From the NCBI GenBank assembly GCA_946885645.1, contig CAMPGU010000219.1:1-7073 (forward strand): a stretch of DNA of 7,073 nucleotides, read 5' to 3'. The notes beneath the pieces were generated by a model. It did no database searches and was not told the origin of the DNA. It saw only the letters and a program-made list of their open reading frames with translations. Position numbers and translations under genes: made by a program. How positions within the stretch are numbered: position 1 is the first letter of the stretch; each line of letters starts with the position of its first letter. Below, one piece after another: positions 1 through 5,264 of the stretch. The stretch is from an uncultured Haloferula sp. GTDB taxonomy: Bacteria; Verrucomicrobiota; Verrucomicrobiae; Verrucomicrobiales; Akkermansiaceae.

Positions 1-20
1 GACGGGCGATATCGCCCGTC
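1..20. repeat. Perfect 20-bp palindrome
   Basis: GACGGGCGAT is followed directly by its exact reverse complement ATCGCCCGTC, with no loop, centred on an EcoRV-like GATATC. It lies inside the reading frame of the partial gene that starts the window. It could be chance, a protein-binding site, or a fold-back effect at a sequence end. Confidence 0.6.
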
Positions 21-440
21 GTTCCCTTGCCTGAAGGTCAGCGCCTGCAGGACGATTGGGCCCCCGAGGAAGTGTTTCGCCGCGCCTTCTGGCGTCACCC
101 GCAGAGCGACGACCGAATCGTGAACGCCGTACGTTACGAGCGGTCGGACGACAGCGGAGTCAACCGCTGGGCTTGGTTCATCCAGCTCCACCCGGGTCCG
201 CGTCTTTTGCGCGACCTGCGCGCTCAGGAGACCTTCGGCCTCGCCGCGGCGGATAGCCCTCGACCTTGGCTCGCGGAGGATCTGCCTCCGCCGGCGTGGT
301 ATTCGGCTCGCACCGGCGATCCCGATGTGCAGGTCTTCCAACATCCGAGCCAGAATCTGACGCTCATCTACCGGGCTGCCGGAAACCATCTTCTTGCCTC
401 GGACCATGGCGGCGGATTCGCGCGCCCTGCGGCGGAATGA
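3..440 (+). CDS. Unrecognised protein, C-terminal part (5' end outside window)
   Basis: The frame is open from the left edge to a TGA at 438-440, so at least about 145 residues are present and the true start is probably upstream. An in-frame TTG at 27 exists but has no convincing ribosome site, and the reading frame before it is uninterrupted. The protein is soluble-looking, acidic to neutral and rich in Trp, Pro and Arg, with the pieces DDWAPEEVFRRAFWR, RWAWFIQLHPG and a C-terminal LLASDHGGGF. No signal peptide or membrane segment is visible in this part. I do not recognise a family with confidence; the Trp/Pro-rich pattern resembles uncharacterised proteins of Verrucomicrobiota. Codon usage has the strong GC third-position bias expected of a real gene in this genome. 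No function is assigned. Confidence 0.55.
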   Translation, partial: RAISPVVPLPEGQRLQDDWAPEEVFRRAFWRHPQSDDRIVNAVRYERSDDSGVNRWAWFIQLHPGPRLLRDLRAQETFGLAAADSPRPWLAEDLPPPAWYSARTGDPDVQVFQHPSQNLTLIYRAAGNHLLASDHGGGFARPAAE

Positions 441-458
441 CCAGGCTTCTCCCGCCCC

Positions 459-546
459 CCGCCAATAGGTGGTCGAGAAAGAGTCATGCAGTAGCTCTGA
501 GTGAGCGCTGACCGGCTTTGCTGCCGATTGGCGGTAGCATGCAGTG
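459..546. repeat. Inverted CCGCCAAT / ATTGGCGG pair with CATGCAGT direct repeats
   Basis: CCGCCAAT at 459-466 is the exact reverse complement of ATTGGCGG at 527-534. CATGCAGT occurs at 485-492 and again at 538-545, and GCAGTG recurs just after that. The stretch from 441 to 639 has no recognisable gene, so these repeats are the only structure seen there. Their role is unknown. Confidence 0.35.
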
Positions 547-639
547 ATTGCAGTGGAATCCGGACCGGGAAAGCAGCTGTTCTCAAAGGGAGGACGCGCG
601 TTTCTTGACAGTTGGCGAAGCATGAACGCCGTCCGCTCG

Positions 640-900
640 TCAATGTGCGTTCCCGGACCTCTTGTCGGGCTTCCGTCCGCCCCCGTCCGGCCGCAACAAT
701 TCCCATGCTTCCATTCCATGAGCCGATGCCAAGCGTACGAGAGTAGAGAGCCGCAGGTCCTGTTTCCGCCCTGCCTCAACCGCCTGATAATACTTGTAGG
801 AAATCCCGGAGGCTTCTGCGAATTGCTCTTGGGTTAGTCCGCGTTCCACCCGTAACGCCTTGAGGCGCTTGAGGAGGATTTGGACCGTATGACTCTCCAT
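640..900 (-). CDS. Small XRE-family helix-turn-helix regulator
   Basis: An 86-residue protein that is almost entirely one Cro/C1-type DNA-binding domain. Residues 8-68 carry the pattern: helix 1 LLKRLKALRVERGLTQ, the HTH pair around QEQFAEASGISYKYYQAVE (about residues 24-42), then LRLSTLVRLASAHGMEAWELL. The tail (71-86) is short, Gly/Lys/Arg-rich and probably disordered. Proteins of this family bind operators as dimers. With no ligand, protease or toxin domain attached, this could be an autorepressor, a phage or element regulator, or an antitoxin-like protein. The ATG at 898-900 is the natural start; no clear Shine-Dalgarno site precedes it. The gene reads away from the insertion sequence, whose left end lies about 77 bp upstream and may have displaced its original promoter or partner. 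No same-strand partner gene is visible downstream. Confidence 0.8.
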   Translation of the reverse strand: MESHTVQILLKRLKALRVERGLTQEQFAEASGISYKYYQAVEAGRKQDLRLSTLVRLASAHGMEAWELLRPDGGGRKPDKRSGNAH

Positions 901-977
901 CGGGGAACCGGGAGAGTAGGCAGCTGGGTTCGGGCTTTACACCTTGACGTGACCTCGCTTTTTCGAGCCGGGGAGAG

Positions 978-989
978 TGTTAGTCCGGG
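978..989 (+). repeat. IS left terminal inverted repeat
   Basis: TGTTAGTCCGGG, exact reverse complement of the sequence at 2152-2163. It lies 27 bp before the orfA start and is expected to be bound and cleaved by the transposase. Confidence 0.85.
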
Positions 990-1016
990 GGCGCAGCCCA
1001 CGGACCAAACACGACC

Positions 1017-1283
1017 ATGAAAGGAAAACGCTACACGACCGAAGAGAAGATCCGCATCCTGCGGCAGGCCGACGGAGGGAAGAAGATCACCGACGTGTGC
1101 CGCGAGCACAACGTGTCGGAGGTGACGTTCCACCGCTGGAAGAAGCAGTTCGGCCAGATGGATGTCAACGAGGCGAAGCGGCTCAAGGAGCTGGAACGGG
1201 AGAACGGCGAGTTGAAGAAGATGCTGGCCGAAGCCCTGCTCAAGAACCGGGTGCTGGAAGCGGTATGCGAAAAAAAGTGGTGA
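1017..1283 (+). CDS. IS3-family OrfA, HTH protein
   Basis: An 88-residue basic protein. Residues 5-42 form the HTH_Tnp_1 domain (YTTEEKIRILRQAD, then DVCREHNVSEVTFHRWKKQFG), which recognises the IS ends. Residues 55-82 form a leucine-zipper-like coiled coil (RLKELERENGELKKMLAEAL) through which OrfA and OrfAB are known to oligomerise in the family. DVCREH...SEVTFHRWK and EAKRLKELERENGELKKMLAE are typical of the IS407 group. ATG at 1017 is preceded by no strong ribosome site. The gene ends in TGA at 1281-1283, a few bases after the slippery site. Ribosomes that slip there read on into orfB to make the transposase. OrfA alone is usually a regulator of transposition. Confidence 0.92.
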   Translation: MKGKRYTTEEKIRILRQADGGKKITDVCREHNVSEVTFHRWKKQFGQMDVNEAKRLKELERENGELKKMLAEALLKNRVLEAVCEKKW

Positions 1284-2161
1284 GCCCGGCGCACCGTCGC
1301 CGGGCTGCCTTGGAAGTGATGGAAAACAAGCTGTGCTCGGGGCGGGCCGCGTGCCGGTTCCTGCGCCTGAGCCGTTCGACGCTCAGGTATCGACCGCGGG
1401 AGGCCACGCCGTTGGAAGCGAAGCTTGGCAAAAGGATGGAGGAGCTGTCGCACCTGCATCCCCGCTATGGCTACCGTCGGATCGCCGCGCTGCTGCGGCG
1501 TGAAGGCTGGAGGGCCGGCAAGCGGTTGGTGCAACGGATCAGACGGGCCTGCGGCTTGCGGGTGCCACCTGCCAGGCGCAAGCGGATCAGACGAGGCCAC
1601 TCCACCGGGCTGCCGACTCGTGCGGAGCGCCGCGGGCACGTCTGGACCTGGGACTTCATCGCGGACGCCACCCAACGTGGCGGCGCGTTGCGGATCCTGA
1701 CGATCCTCGACGAACACACGAGGGAGTGCCACGTGCTGCACGCCGACCGTGCCCTGACCTCGGAGGACGTGCTGGAGTGGCTCGGCAACGCCGTGGCGGA
1801 GCATGGTGCTCCGGAATACCTGCGCAGCGACAACGGCCCCGAATTCATCGCCCGCAAGGTGCAGGCATGGCTGGCGGAGAAGAAGATCCGGACGCTCTAC
1901 ATCGACCCAGGCAGCCCGTGGCAGAACGGGTATGTGGAGAGCTTCCACGGGCGCTTCCGCGACGAGTGCCTCAACCGTGAGCATTTCTTCACAATGACCG
2001 AAGCGCGGATCGTCATCGGCGACTATCGTGAAGAATACAACCGGGTGCGCCCGCATGGCGGGCTCGGCTACCTCAGCCCTGATGAATTCGTGTCCCGGCA
2101 AGCGCAGGATCGACAAGCATCACCGGAAACCCTAAACCCCGAATCAAGCCGCCCGGACTAA
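1265..2161 (+). CDS. IS3-family OrfB, DDE transposase
   Basis: Catalytic part of the transposase, 298 residues if read from the ATG at 1265, or about 294 residues added to 87 OrfA residues in the frameshifted OrfAB fusion (about 381 in total). Residues about 50-100 are an HTH_21-type domain (HPRYGYRRIAALLRREGW). Residues about 125-285 are the rve/RNase-H fold. The DDE triad is visible as D130 (WTWDFIAD), D189 (RSDNGPEF) and E225 (NGYVESFHGRFRDE), with exactly 35 residues between the last two, as in IS3 transposases and retroviral integrases. The C-terminal YNRVRPHGGLGYLSPDEF block is also standard. In this family OrfAB carries out copy-out/paste-in transposition through a circular intermediate. 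The frame is intact and all key residues are present. The frame continues upstream of 1265, but that stretch is only the shadow of orfA. Confidence 0.93.
   Translation: MRKKVVSPAHRRRAALEVMENKLCSGRAACRFLRLSRSTLRYRPREATPLEAKLGKRMEELSHLHPRYGYRRIAALLRREGWRAGKRLVQRIRRACGLRVPPARRKRIRRGHSTGLPTRAERRGHVWTWDFIADATQRGGALRILTILDEHTRECHVLHADRALTSEDVLEWLGNAVAEHGAPEYLRSDNGPEFIARKVQAWLAEKKIRTLYIDPGSPWQNGYVESFHGRFRDECLNREHFFTMTEARIVIGDYREEYNRVRPHGGLGYLSPDEFVSRQAQDRQASPETLNPESSRPD
1271..1306 (+). promoter_or_regulatory. Programmed -1 ribosomal frameshift signal
   Basis: The heptamer A_AAA_AAG (1271-1277) sits in the orfA frame exactly as X_XXY_YYZ requires. After a 5-nt spacer follows a perfect 9-bp stem, AGCCCGGCG (1283-1291) with CGCCGGGCT (1298-1306), and a 6-nt loop. 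Slippage by -1 joins OrfA codon 87 to the Val codon at 1277 in orfB. The orfA stop lies in the spacer just before the stem. Heptamer, spacer and stem together match the known IS3-family design for making OrfAB. Confidence 0.85.
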
Positions 2162-2163
2162 CA
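2152..2163 (-). repeat. IS right terminal inverted repeat
   Basis: CCCGGACTAACA, exact reverse complement of the left end. The orfB stop codon TAA (2159-2161) lies inside the repeat, a compact arrangement. Confidence 0.85.
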
Positions 2164-2192
2164 CATCCCCTGGCTCCAATTCGCGGGTCCGA

Positions 2193-2568
2193 TCAATAGC
2201 GGCTTTCAAAAAACGCGATCGCTTGATCCAAGTCGGCCCCCTTCTCCCGGCACCTTGCCCGTAGACCGAGGTAGTGGGAGGCAAGTGTCGAAAGGCTCAT
2301 GCCCCCCACCAGTTGCAGCGCCGATTCCGCGTCCAAAAGCTGATCGGCATTGAGAGAGGTGCGCAGGGCCTTGCGGTGCTCTTGACCGCCTAAGAACTCC
2401 ACTTCGAGGTCTGCCTGCTCCTGAAGCGCTTCAGCCCGATTTGCGAAGTTCCGGCGGATCCTGGTGCCGTCCTTCGTTGTTCCTGTTACCCGCCAGGGAA
2501 AAGGTGCCCGACGACGAGTTCGCGAACTTGGTGACTTTGAAGTGAACGACTTTTTTCGGACGAGCCAT
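2193..2568 (-). pseudogene. Tyrosine integrase, N-terminal remnant (frameshifted and truncated)
   Basis: Read from the ATG at 2566-2568, the protein begins MARPKKVVHFKVTKFA and continues NSSSGTFS. A single extra C in the CCC run (mRNA sense; 2496-2498) then breaks the frame. Removing one base gives a smooth join to WRVTGTTKDGTRIRRNFANR, then a helical stretch (EALQEQADLEVEFLGGQEH, STLASHYLGLRARCREK, LDQAIAFFESRY) ending at a stop at 2193-2195. This matches the N-terminal arm-binding and start of the core-binding region of tyrosine integrases of Verrucomicrobiota style. Full-length relatives are usually 350-420 residues, so about two thirds, including the whole catalytic Arg-His-Arg-Tyr domain, are missing. 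The break lies about 30 bp from the right end of the IS. An alternative TTG start at 2603 in the second frame would avoid the shift but gives an unlikely basic leader. The position beside the tRNA-Pro fragment supports an integrase role. Confidence 0.7.
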
Positions 2569-2578
2569 GGTGCATTTT

Positions 2579-2598
2579 TGGCAACTTTACTGGCAACT
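2579..2598 (+). repeat. Direct repeats TGGCAACT, possible integrase arm sites
   Basis: TGGCAACT occurs at 2579-2586 and 2591-2598, 12 bp apart start to start. The core GCAACT reappears inverted (AGTTGC) at 2628-2633. They lie between the integrase start and the tRNA fragment, where arm-type integrase binding sites or the integrase operator are expected. Function is inferred from position only. Confidence 0.4.
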
Positions 2599-2662
2599 GC
2601 CAAGGGGTTCTGCTTTGTGGGATCAGAAGTTGCTTGAACTCAATCATTAGATTCTTGTGGAA

Positions 2663-2713
2663 ACTTCGTTCGGGACGAAGAGGCCGTGGGTTCGAATCCC
2701 GCCACCCCGACCA
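2663..2713 (+). other. 3' fragment of tRNA-Pro(CGG), probable attachment site
   Basis: The last 51 nt of a tRNA are present. The anticodon stem CTTCG/CGAAG (2664-2668, 2676-2680) encloses the loop TTCGGGA, giving anticodon CGG at 2671-2673 with T before and G after it, as in tRNA-Pro. Then come the variable loop AGGCC, T-stem GTGGG/CCCGC with loop TTCGAAT (2691-2697), acceptor strand CACCCCG, discriminator A and an encoded CCA (2711-2713). The matching acceptor strand CGGGGTG and a D-arm are absent upstream, where the sequence is AT-richer and unrelated. Tyrosine integrases commonly target tRNA 3' ends and leave such a partial copy at the far end of the element. With the integrase remnant on the left, the element should extend left, and DNA right of 2713 should be original chromosome. 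It is not a functional tRNA gene. Confidence 0.75.
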
Positions 2714-2762
2714 CTTGAAAGGTCTTCCTTTGCCCGAGGTCCCCGCGCGGAAGCAGCGCCGA

Positions 2763-2870
2763 TCACGCCAGGTGCTTGCGGGAGAACCCGGTCATCCGGG
2801 TCCATGCGAGCTCGGCCTGTTCGTTGTGGTGGCGGCCGGTAGAGTCGTTGTGGAAGCCGTGGTTGGCTTT
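2763..2870 (-). pseudogene. Remnant of dienelactone-hydrolase-like C-terminus
   Basis: About 35 residues on the minus strand read KANHGFHNDSTG, then AELAWTRMTGFSRKHLA, followed by a stop at 2763-2765. This resembles the end of dienelactone hydrolase family proteins, where the catalytic His sits in a motif like NHGFHND and the last helix reads LAW.RT..FF.KHL. The frame upstream (higher coordinates) loses any resemblance to the family, and no Asp, nucleophile or lid region is present, so this is only a tail fragment. It lies 49 bp right of the tRNA fragment and may be a scar of old gene loss at this integration hotspot. In the rest of 2714-3013 I recognise no gene, apart from a weak AAAGG/CCTTT hairpin at 2718-2731. 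Confidence 0.45.
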
Positions 2871-3013
2871 CGGGGCTTTTCCTCCCGGTGCCCAAGGAGA
2901 ACAAGGCCTTTCAATTGTCCGGATCGCCCATACCTTCGACTTCCACATCGCCGGATCCAACCCGCTTCGCGTCCGTGAAGCCCTTGGTTACCATTCCGAT
3001 GTGGAATGACCCG

Positions 3014-3550
3014 ATGAGAACCATCTCAGTCTTCGATCTGAAGCGTTTGCTCGAAGAGACGCCATCTCCGGCGCTTATCGATGTGCGTACTCCCCTTGAG
3101 TTCGATGAGGTGCACGTGTCGCAGGCGAGGAATTACCCGCTGGGAGAGTTGGAGCCCAAGCGCCTTATCGGGGACGGCGAGCTGCCTTCCGCCGAGCCCA
3201 TTTTCCTCCTTTGCCGAAGCGGGGCGCGCGCGCAGAAGGCATCCGATCAATTTGTTGCCGCGGGCTATGGAAACACGGTGGTTGTGGAAGGCGGCACCCA
3301 GGCTTGGATCGAATCGGAGCTACCTGTGATCCGGGGGGAAGGGAAGATCATCTCCCTGGAGAGGCAGGTGCGAATTGCCGCAGGCACCCTGGTGCTGATC
3401 GGAGTGTTGCTGGGATGGTTTGTCCACAGGGGCTTCTTCGGACTTCCGGCGTTTGTAGGCGCGGGCCTGGTGTTTGCCGGTCTAACCGATTGGTGCGGGA
3501 TGGGCCTTCTCCTGGCCAAGGCACCATGGAATCGGCGCTCCCGCTCGTGA
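3014..3550 (+). CDS. YgaP-like membrane rhodanese (rhodanese + DUF2892)
   Basis: A 178-residue protein, close to the 174 residues of E. coli YgaP. Residues 1-108 are a single rhodanese domain: substrate-loop region ALIDVRTPLEFDEVHV (20-35) and active-site loop CRSGAR with catalytic Cys67, which accepts a sulfane sulfur as a persulfide. Residues 114-173 match the DUF2892 tail (SLERQVRIAAGTLVLIGVLLG, then FVGAGLVFAGLTDWCGMGLLLAKAPWN). They form two transmembrane helices at about 120-137 and 145-167, with a Cys at 161. The catalytic domain should face the cytoplasm. YgaP-type proteins handle sulfane sulfur and possibly thiocyanate export; the exact role here is not settled. ATG at 3014 is chosen because the domain starts immediately after it. 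An in-frame ATG at 2999 adds five residues, and the open frame to 2888 has no homology. The sulfatase gene converges on it 62 bp downstream. Confidence 0.88.
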   Translation: MRTISVFDLKRLLEETPSPALIDVRTPLEFDEVHVSQARNYPLGELEPKRLIGDGELPSAEPIFLLCRSGARAQKASDQFVAAGYGNTVVVEGGTQAWIESELPVIRGEGKIISLERQVRIAAGTLVLIGVLLGWFVHRGFFGLPAFVGAGLVFAGLTDWCGMGLLLAKAPWNRRSRS

Positions 3551-3612
3551 GCCGCGGGCCGGCCCAAAGCGTCCAAGATTCCGAGGGCTGGAAAGGCGAG
3601 GACACCGGGATG

Positions 3613-4947
3613 TCAAAATTCTCCCCAGATTGCCGGTGATTTGAAGCCAGCAGGGTCCGGTCCGGCCTTCGGTGGCACCGCTAGGGCGGCATGGTGATCG
3701 TAGCGGGCCTTGAGCTGCTTCACCTTCTCGGGCTCCTGCGCGGAGAGATCCTTTTTTTCCGATGGGTCGGACGCGAGGTTATAGAGTTCCGGCCCTCTTT
3801 TTTTGTGAATCACCAGCTTCCAATCTCCGGCGCGGATCGCTCCTTCATCGGGAGCGGCGTTAAGGATGATCTCGCGCTCAGGAGCAGATCCTTCTCCGGT
3901 GAGCAATGGGAGGATGTCCATCCCATCCACGGCTAGCTTTTGCTCCTTCGGCGCACCGGTCAGATTCACGAGCGTGGGATACCAGTCGCAAATGTGGATC
4001 GGCGCCTGGATGGACGATCCGGGCTTGATCTTGCCGGGCCAGGTCGCGAAGGCAGCGACGCGGACGCCGCCTTCATACACCGTGTATTTTCCGCCCCGGA
4101 GCGGGCCGTTGTCGGAGAGCTTCCCGGGGTTGGTGCCGCCGTTATCGCTTGAGAAAACGATCAGCGTGCTCCCCGCGATATTTTCGCTTTCAACCGCTTC
4201 CACGATCTCGCCCACCGCATCGTCCAGCGCGGTGATCATCGCGGCATAGATCCTACGATTCCCTTTCAGGTCGGGATACTTCGCGAGGTAGCTCTCCGGG
4301 ACCTGGAGGGGGGAGTGGACGCCGTTGAAGGGCACGTAGAGGAAAAGCGGCTTCGCCTTGTCACGCTGGCGGATGACGCGGGCAGCTTCGTTCCCGATCA
4401 GGGTCGTGGCGTAGCCTTCGTCGCGCGAAACCTTGTCGTTGCGGTGCCAATCGAAGCCTCCGTCGCGGACATGGGTGAAGTAGTCCAAGGCTCCGTTGTA
4501 GTGGCCATACTGCTGGTCGAATCCCCGCTTCGTCGGTAGGTAGTCCGCTTTGAAGTGGCCGAGATGCCACTTCCCGGTAATGGCGGTCTGGTAGTTCGCC
4601 TCCTTGAGCGCCTGCGGAAGCAATCTCTCCTCCAGGGAAAGCCCGTAGTTTGCCCATGGGCGGACCACGCCGGTCTGGAATCCATAGCGGAAAGGATAGC
4701 GGCCCGTGAGGAAGGCGGCGCGGGTCGGCGAGCAGACGGGCTGGACGTAATATTGATCCAGCGTGGCACCACCCCGCGCGAGCTTGTCCAGATTCGGGGT
4801 CTTGATGCCGGCGCTCCGCCAGCCCACGTCATAGGCTCCCAGATCGTCGGCGAGCAAATAAATGATATTCGGTCTTCCGGCGGCAGTTTCTTCGGCCGCT
4901 ACAGAGGATGCGAATGCGAGGGCGAAAAATAGATGATGGAGTCTCAT
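3613..4947 (-). CDS. Secreted S1-family sulfatase (arylsulfatase-like)
   Basis: 444 residues with a signal peptide (residues about 1-18, hydrophobic LFFALAFASSVA, likely cut after AxA), so exported to the periplasm or outside. The alkaline-phosphatase-like sulfatase fold follows: metal ligands D34 and D35 in NIIYLLADDLG, and the signature CSPTRAAFLTGR with Cys72, which must be oxidised to formylglycine. Then come GKWHLGH (125-131), H211 in GVHSPL, D268/N269 in SSDNGG, and RGGKYTVYEGGVR (284-296) with the substrate-side Lys287. The C-terminal subdomain (GDWKLVIHKKRGPELYNLASDPSEKKDL) is typical of arylsulfatase A/B-like enzymes. The Cys-type signature requires a formylglycine-generating enzyme or anaerobic maturase, not seen here. 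The substrate is probably a sulfated polysaccharide, but the subfamily cannot be set from sequence reading alone. It stands as a single-gene unit, divergent from truA, with no strong ribosome site before the ATG. Confidence 0.93.
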   Translation of the reverse strand: MRLHHLFFALAFASSVAAEETAAGRPNIIYLLADDLGAYDVGWRSAGIKTPNLDKLARGGATLDQYYVQPVCSPTRAAFLTGRYPFRYGFQTGVVRPWANYGLSLEERLLPQALKEANYQTAITGKWHLGHFKADYLPTKRGFDQQYGHYNGALDYFTHVRDGGFDWHRNDKVSRDEGYATTLIGNEAARVIRQRDKAKPLFLYVPFNGVHSPLQVPESYLAKYPDLKGNRRIYAAMITALDDAVGEIVEAVESENIAGSTLIVFSSDNGGTNPGKLSDNGPLRGGKYTVYEGGVRVAAFATWPGKIKPGSSIQAPIHICDWYPTLVNLTGAPKEQKLAVDGMDILPLLTGEGSAPEREIILNAAPDEGAIRAGDWKLVIHKKRGPELYNLASDPSEKKDLSAQEPEKVKQLKARYDHHAALAVPPKAGPDPAGFKSPAIWGEF

Positions 4948-5264
4948 AGGTATCAGGGAAGAGGTTCAGGGCGCGGGTCCTGAGGGCCTTCGAAGTACTC
5001 CACTGTATTCCAATCGGGGGTCGTTCGTTCGCTTCAATTCTCGATTCCCGCCAAGCTTCGGGCTTTGCCAGAAGCTCCTTCTCCAAGCGGCAGGAAAGGG
5101 GGGCTAGTTGGCCGATGGAAAGTGGATCGCCCGGAAGGAATAGCTGGAGCGCGGGCTTCTTGCCGAAAGTTAAAAGCTCCAAGGAACCGCGACCTCGGCC
5201 GCATCCGGGCTGGTCCCGCTGCGACCAGCGTTGACGCGGAGTCTCTCCAAGGCAGGCTCGCGCG
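4948..5264. other. Intergenic region between divergent sulfatase and truA
   Basis: 317 bp without a recognisable gene; open frames crossing it are extensions or shadows of neighbours. Promoters for both divergent genes should lie here, but I see no convincing -35/-10 pair. Structures seen: TCAGG/CCTGA hairpin (4966-4983), AGCTTC/GAAGCT hairpin (5054-5076), and a perfect 7-bp stem GCTGGTC/GACCAGC (5209-5229). Confidence 0.5.
5209..5229 (+). promoter_or_regulatory. Hairpin in the truA leader
   Basis: GCTGGTC (5209-5215) pairs perfectly with GACCAGC (5223-5229) around a 7-nt loop, ending 35 nt before the truA start. No T-tract follows, so it is not a standard terminator. A leader or mRNA-stability role is possible but unproven. 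Confidence 0.3.

Larger units (their letters stand above)
978..2163 (+). mobile_element. Complete IS3-family insertion sequence, IS407-like
   Basis: A 1186-bp element bounded by 12-bp perfect terminal inverted repeats: TGTTAGTCCGGG at 978-989 and CCCGGACTAACA at 2152-2163, with TG...CA ends. A further G/C pair at 977 and 2164 extends the match to 13 bp. Inside are two overlapping genes in the +: an HTH protein (orfA) and a DDE transposase (orfB) in the -1 frame relative to it, the standard IS3 layout. Both frames are intact and the catalytic residues are present, so the copy looks potentially active. Three- to four-base flanking duplications typical of IS3 transposition are not seen (GAG on the left, CAT on the right, or GAGA and ATCC if the longer ends are used). 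It separates the XRE gene from the integrase remnant. Confidence 0.9.

Noticed and set aside
977..1264. N-terminal extension of the orfB frame before 1265
   Set aside because: This part overlaps orfA in another frame, has low-complexity Arg/Gly/Glu composition and no homology; orfB is reached by frameshifting.
1031..2116. Long open frame (361 codons) on the minus strand opposite the transposase
   Set aside because: It mirrors orfA/orfB in a GC-rich sequence, has no recognisable domain, and the opposite strand carries full IS3 signatures.
2636..2713. A complete tRNA-Pro gene
   Set aside because: No CGGGGTG acceptor strand or D-arm is found in the 30 bases before the anticodon stem, so only the 3' part is present.
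2647..2904. Minus-strand frame containing GGGIRTHGLFVPN
   Set aside because: This peptide is the familiar antisense translation of a tRNA anticodon/T-arm region, so it reflects the tRNA-Pro fragment and not a protein.
2776..3009. Plus-strand frame ending ...LRVREALGYHSDVE before the rhodanese gene
   Set aside because: No recognisable family and no start signal; it overlaps the dienelactone-hydrolase remnant on the other strand. Left as unexplained sequence.
3551..3612. GGGCCGGCCC palindrome as a terminator between the rhodanese and sulfatase genes
   Set aside because: It leaves no room for a loop without losing pairs and no T-tract follows on either strand.
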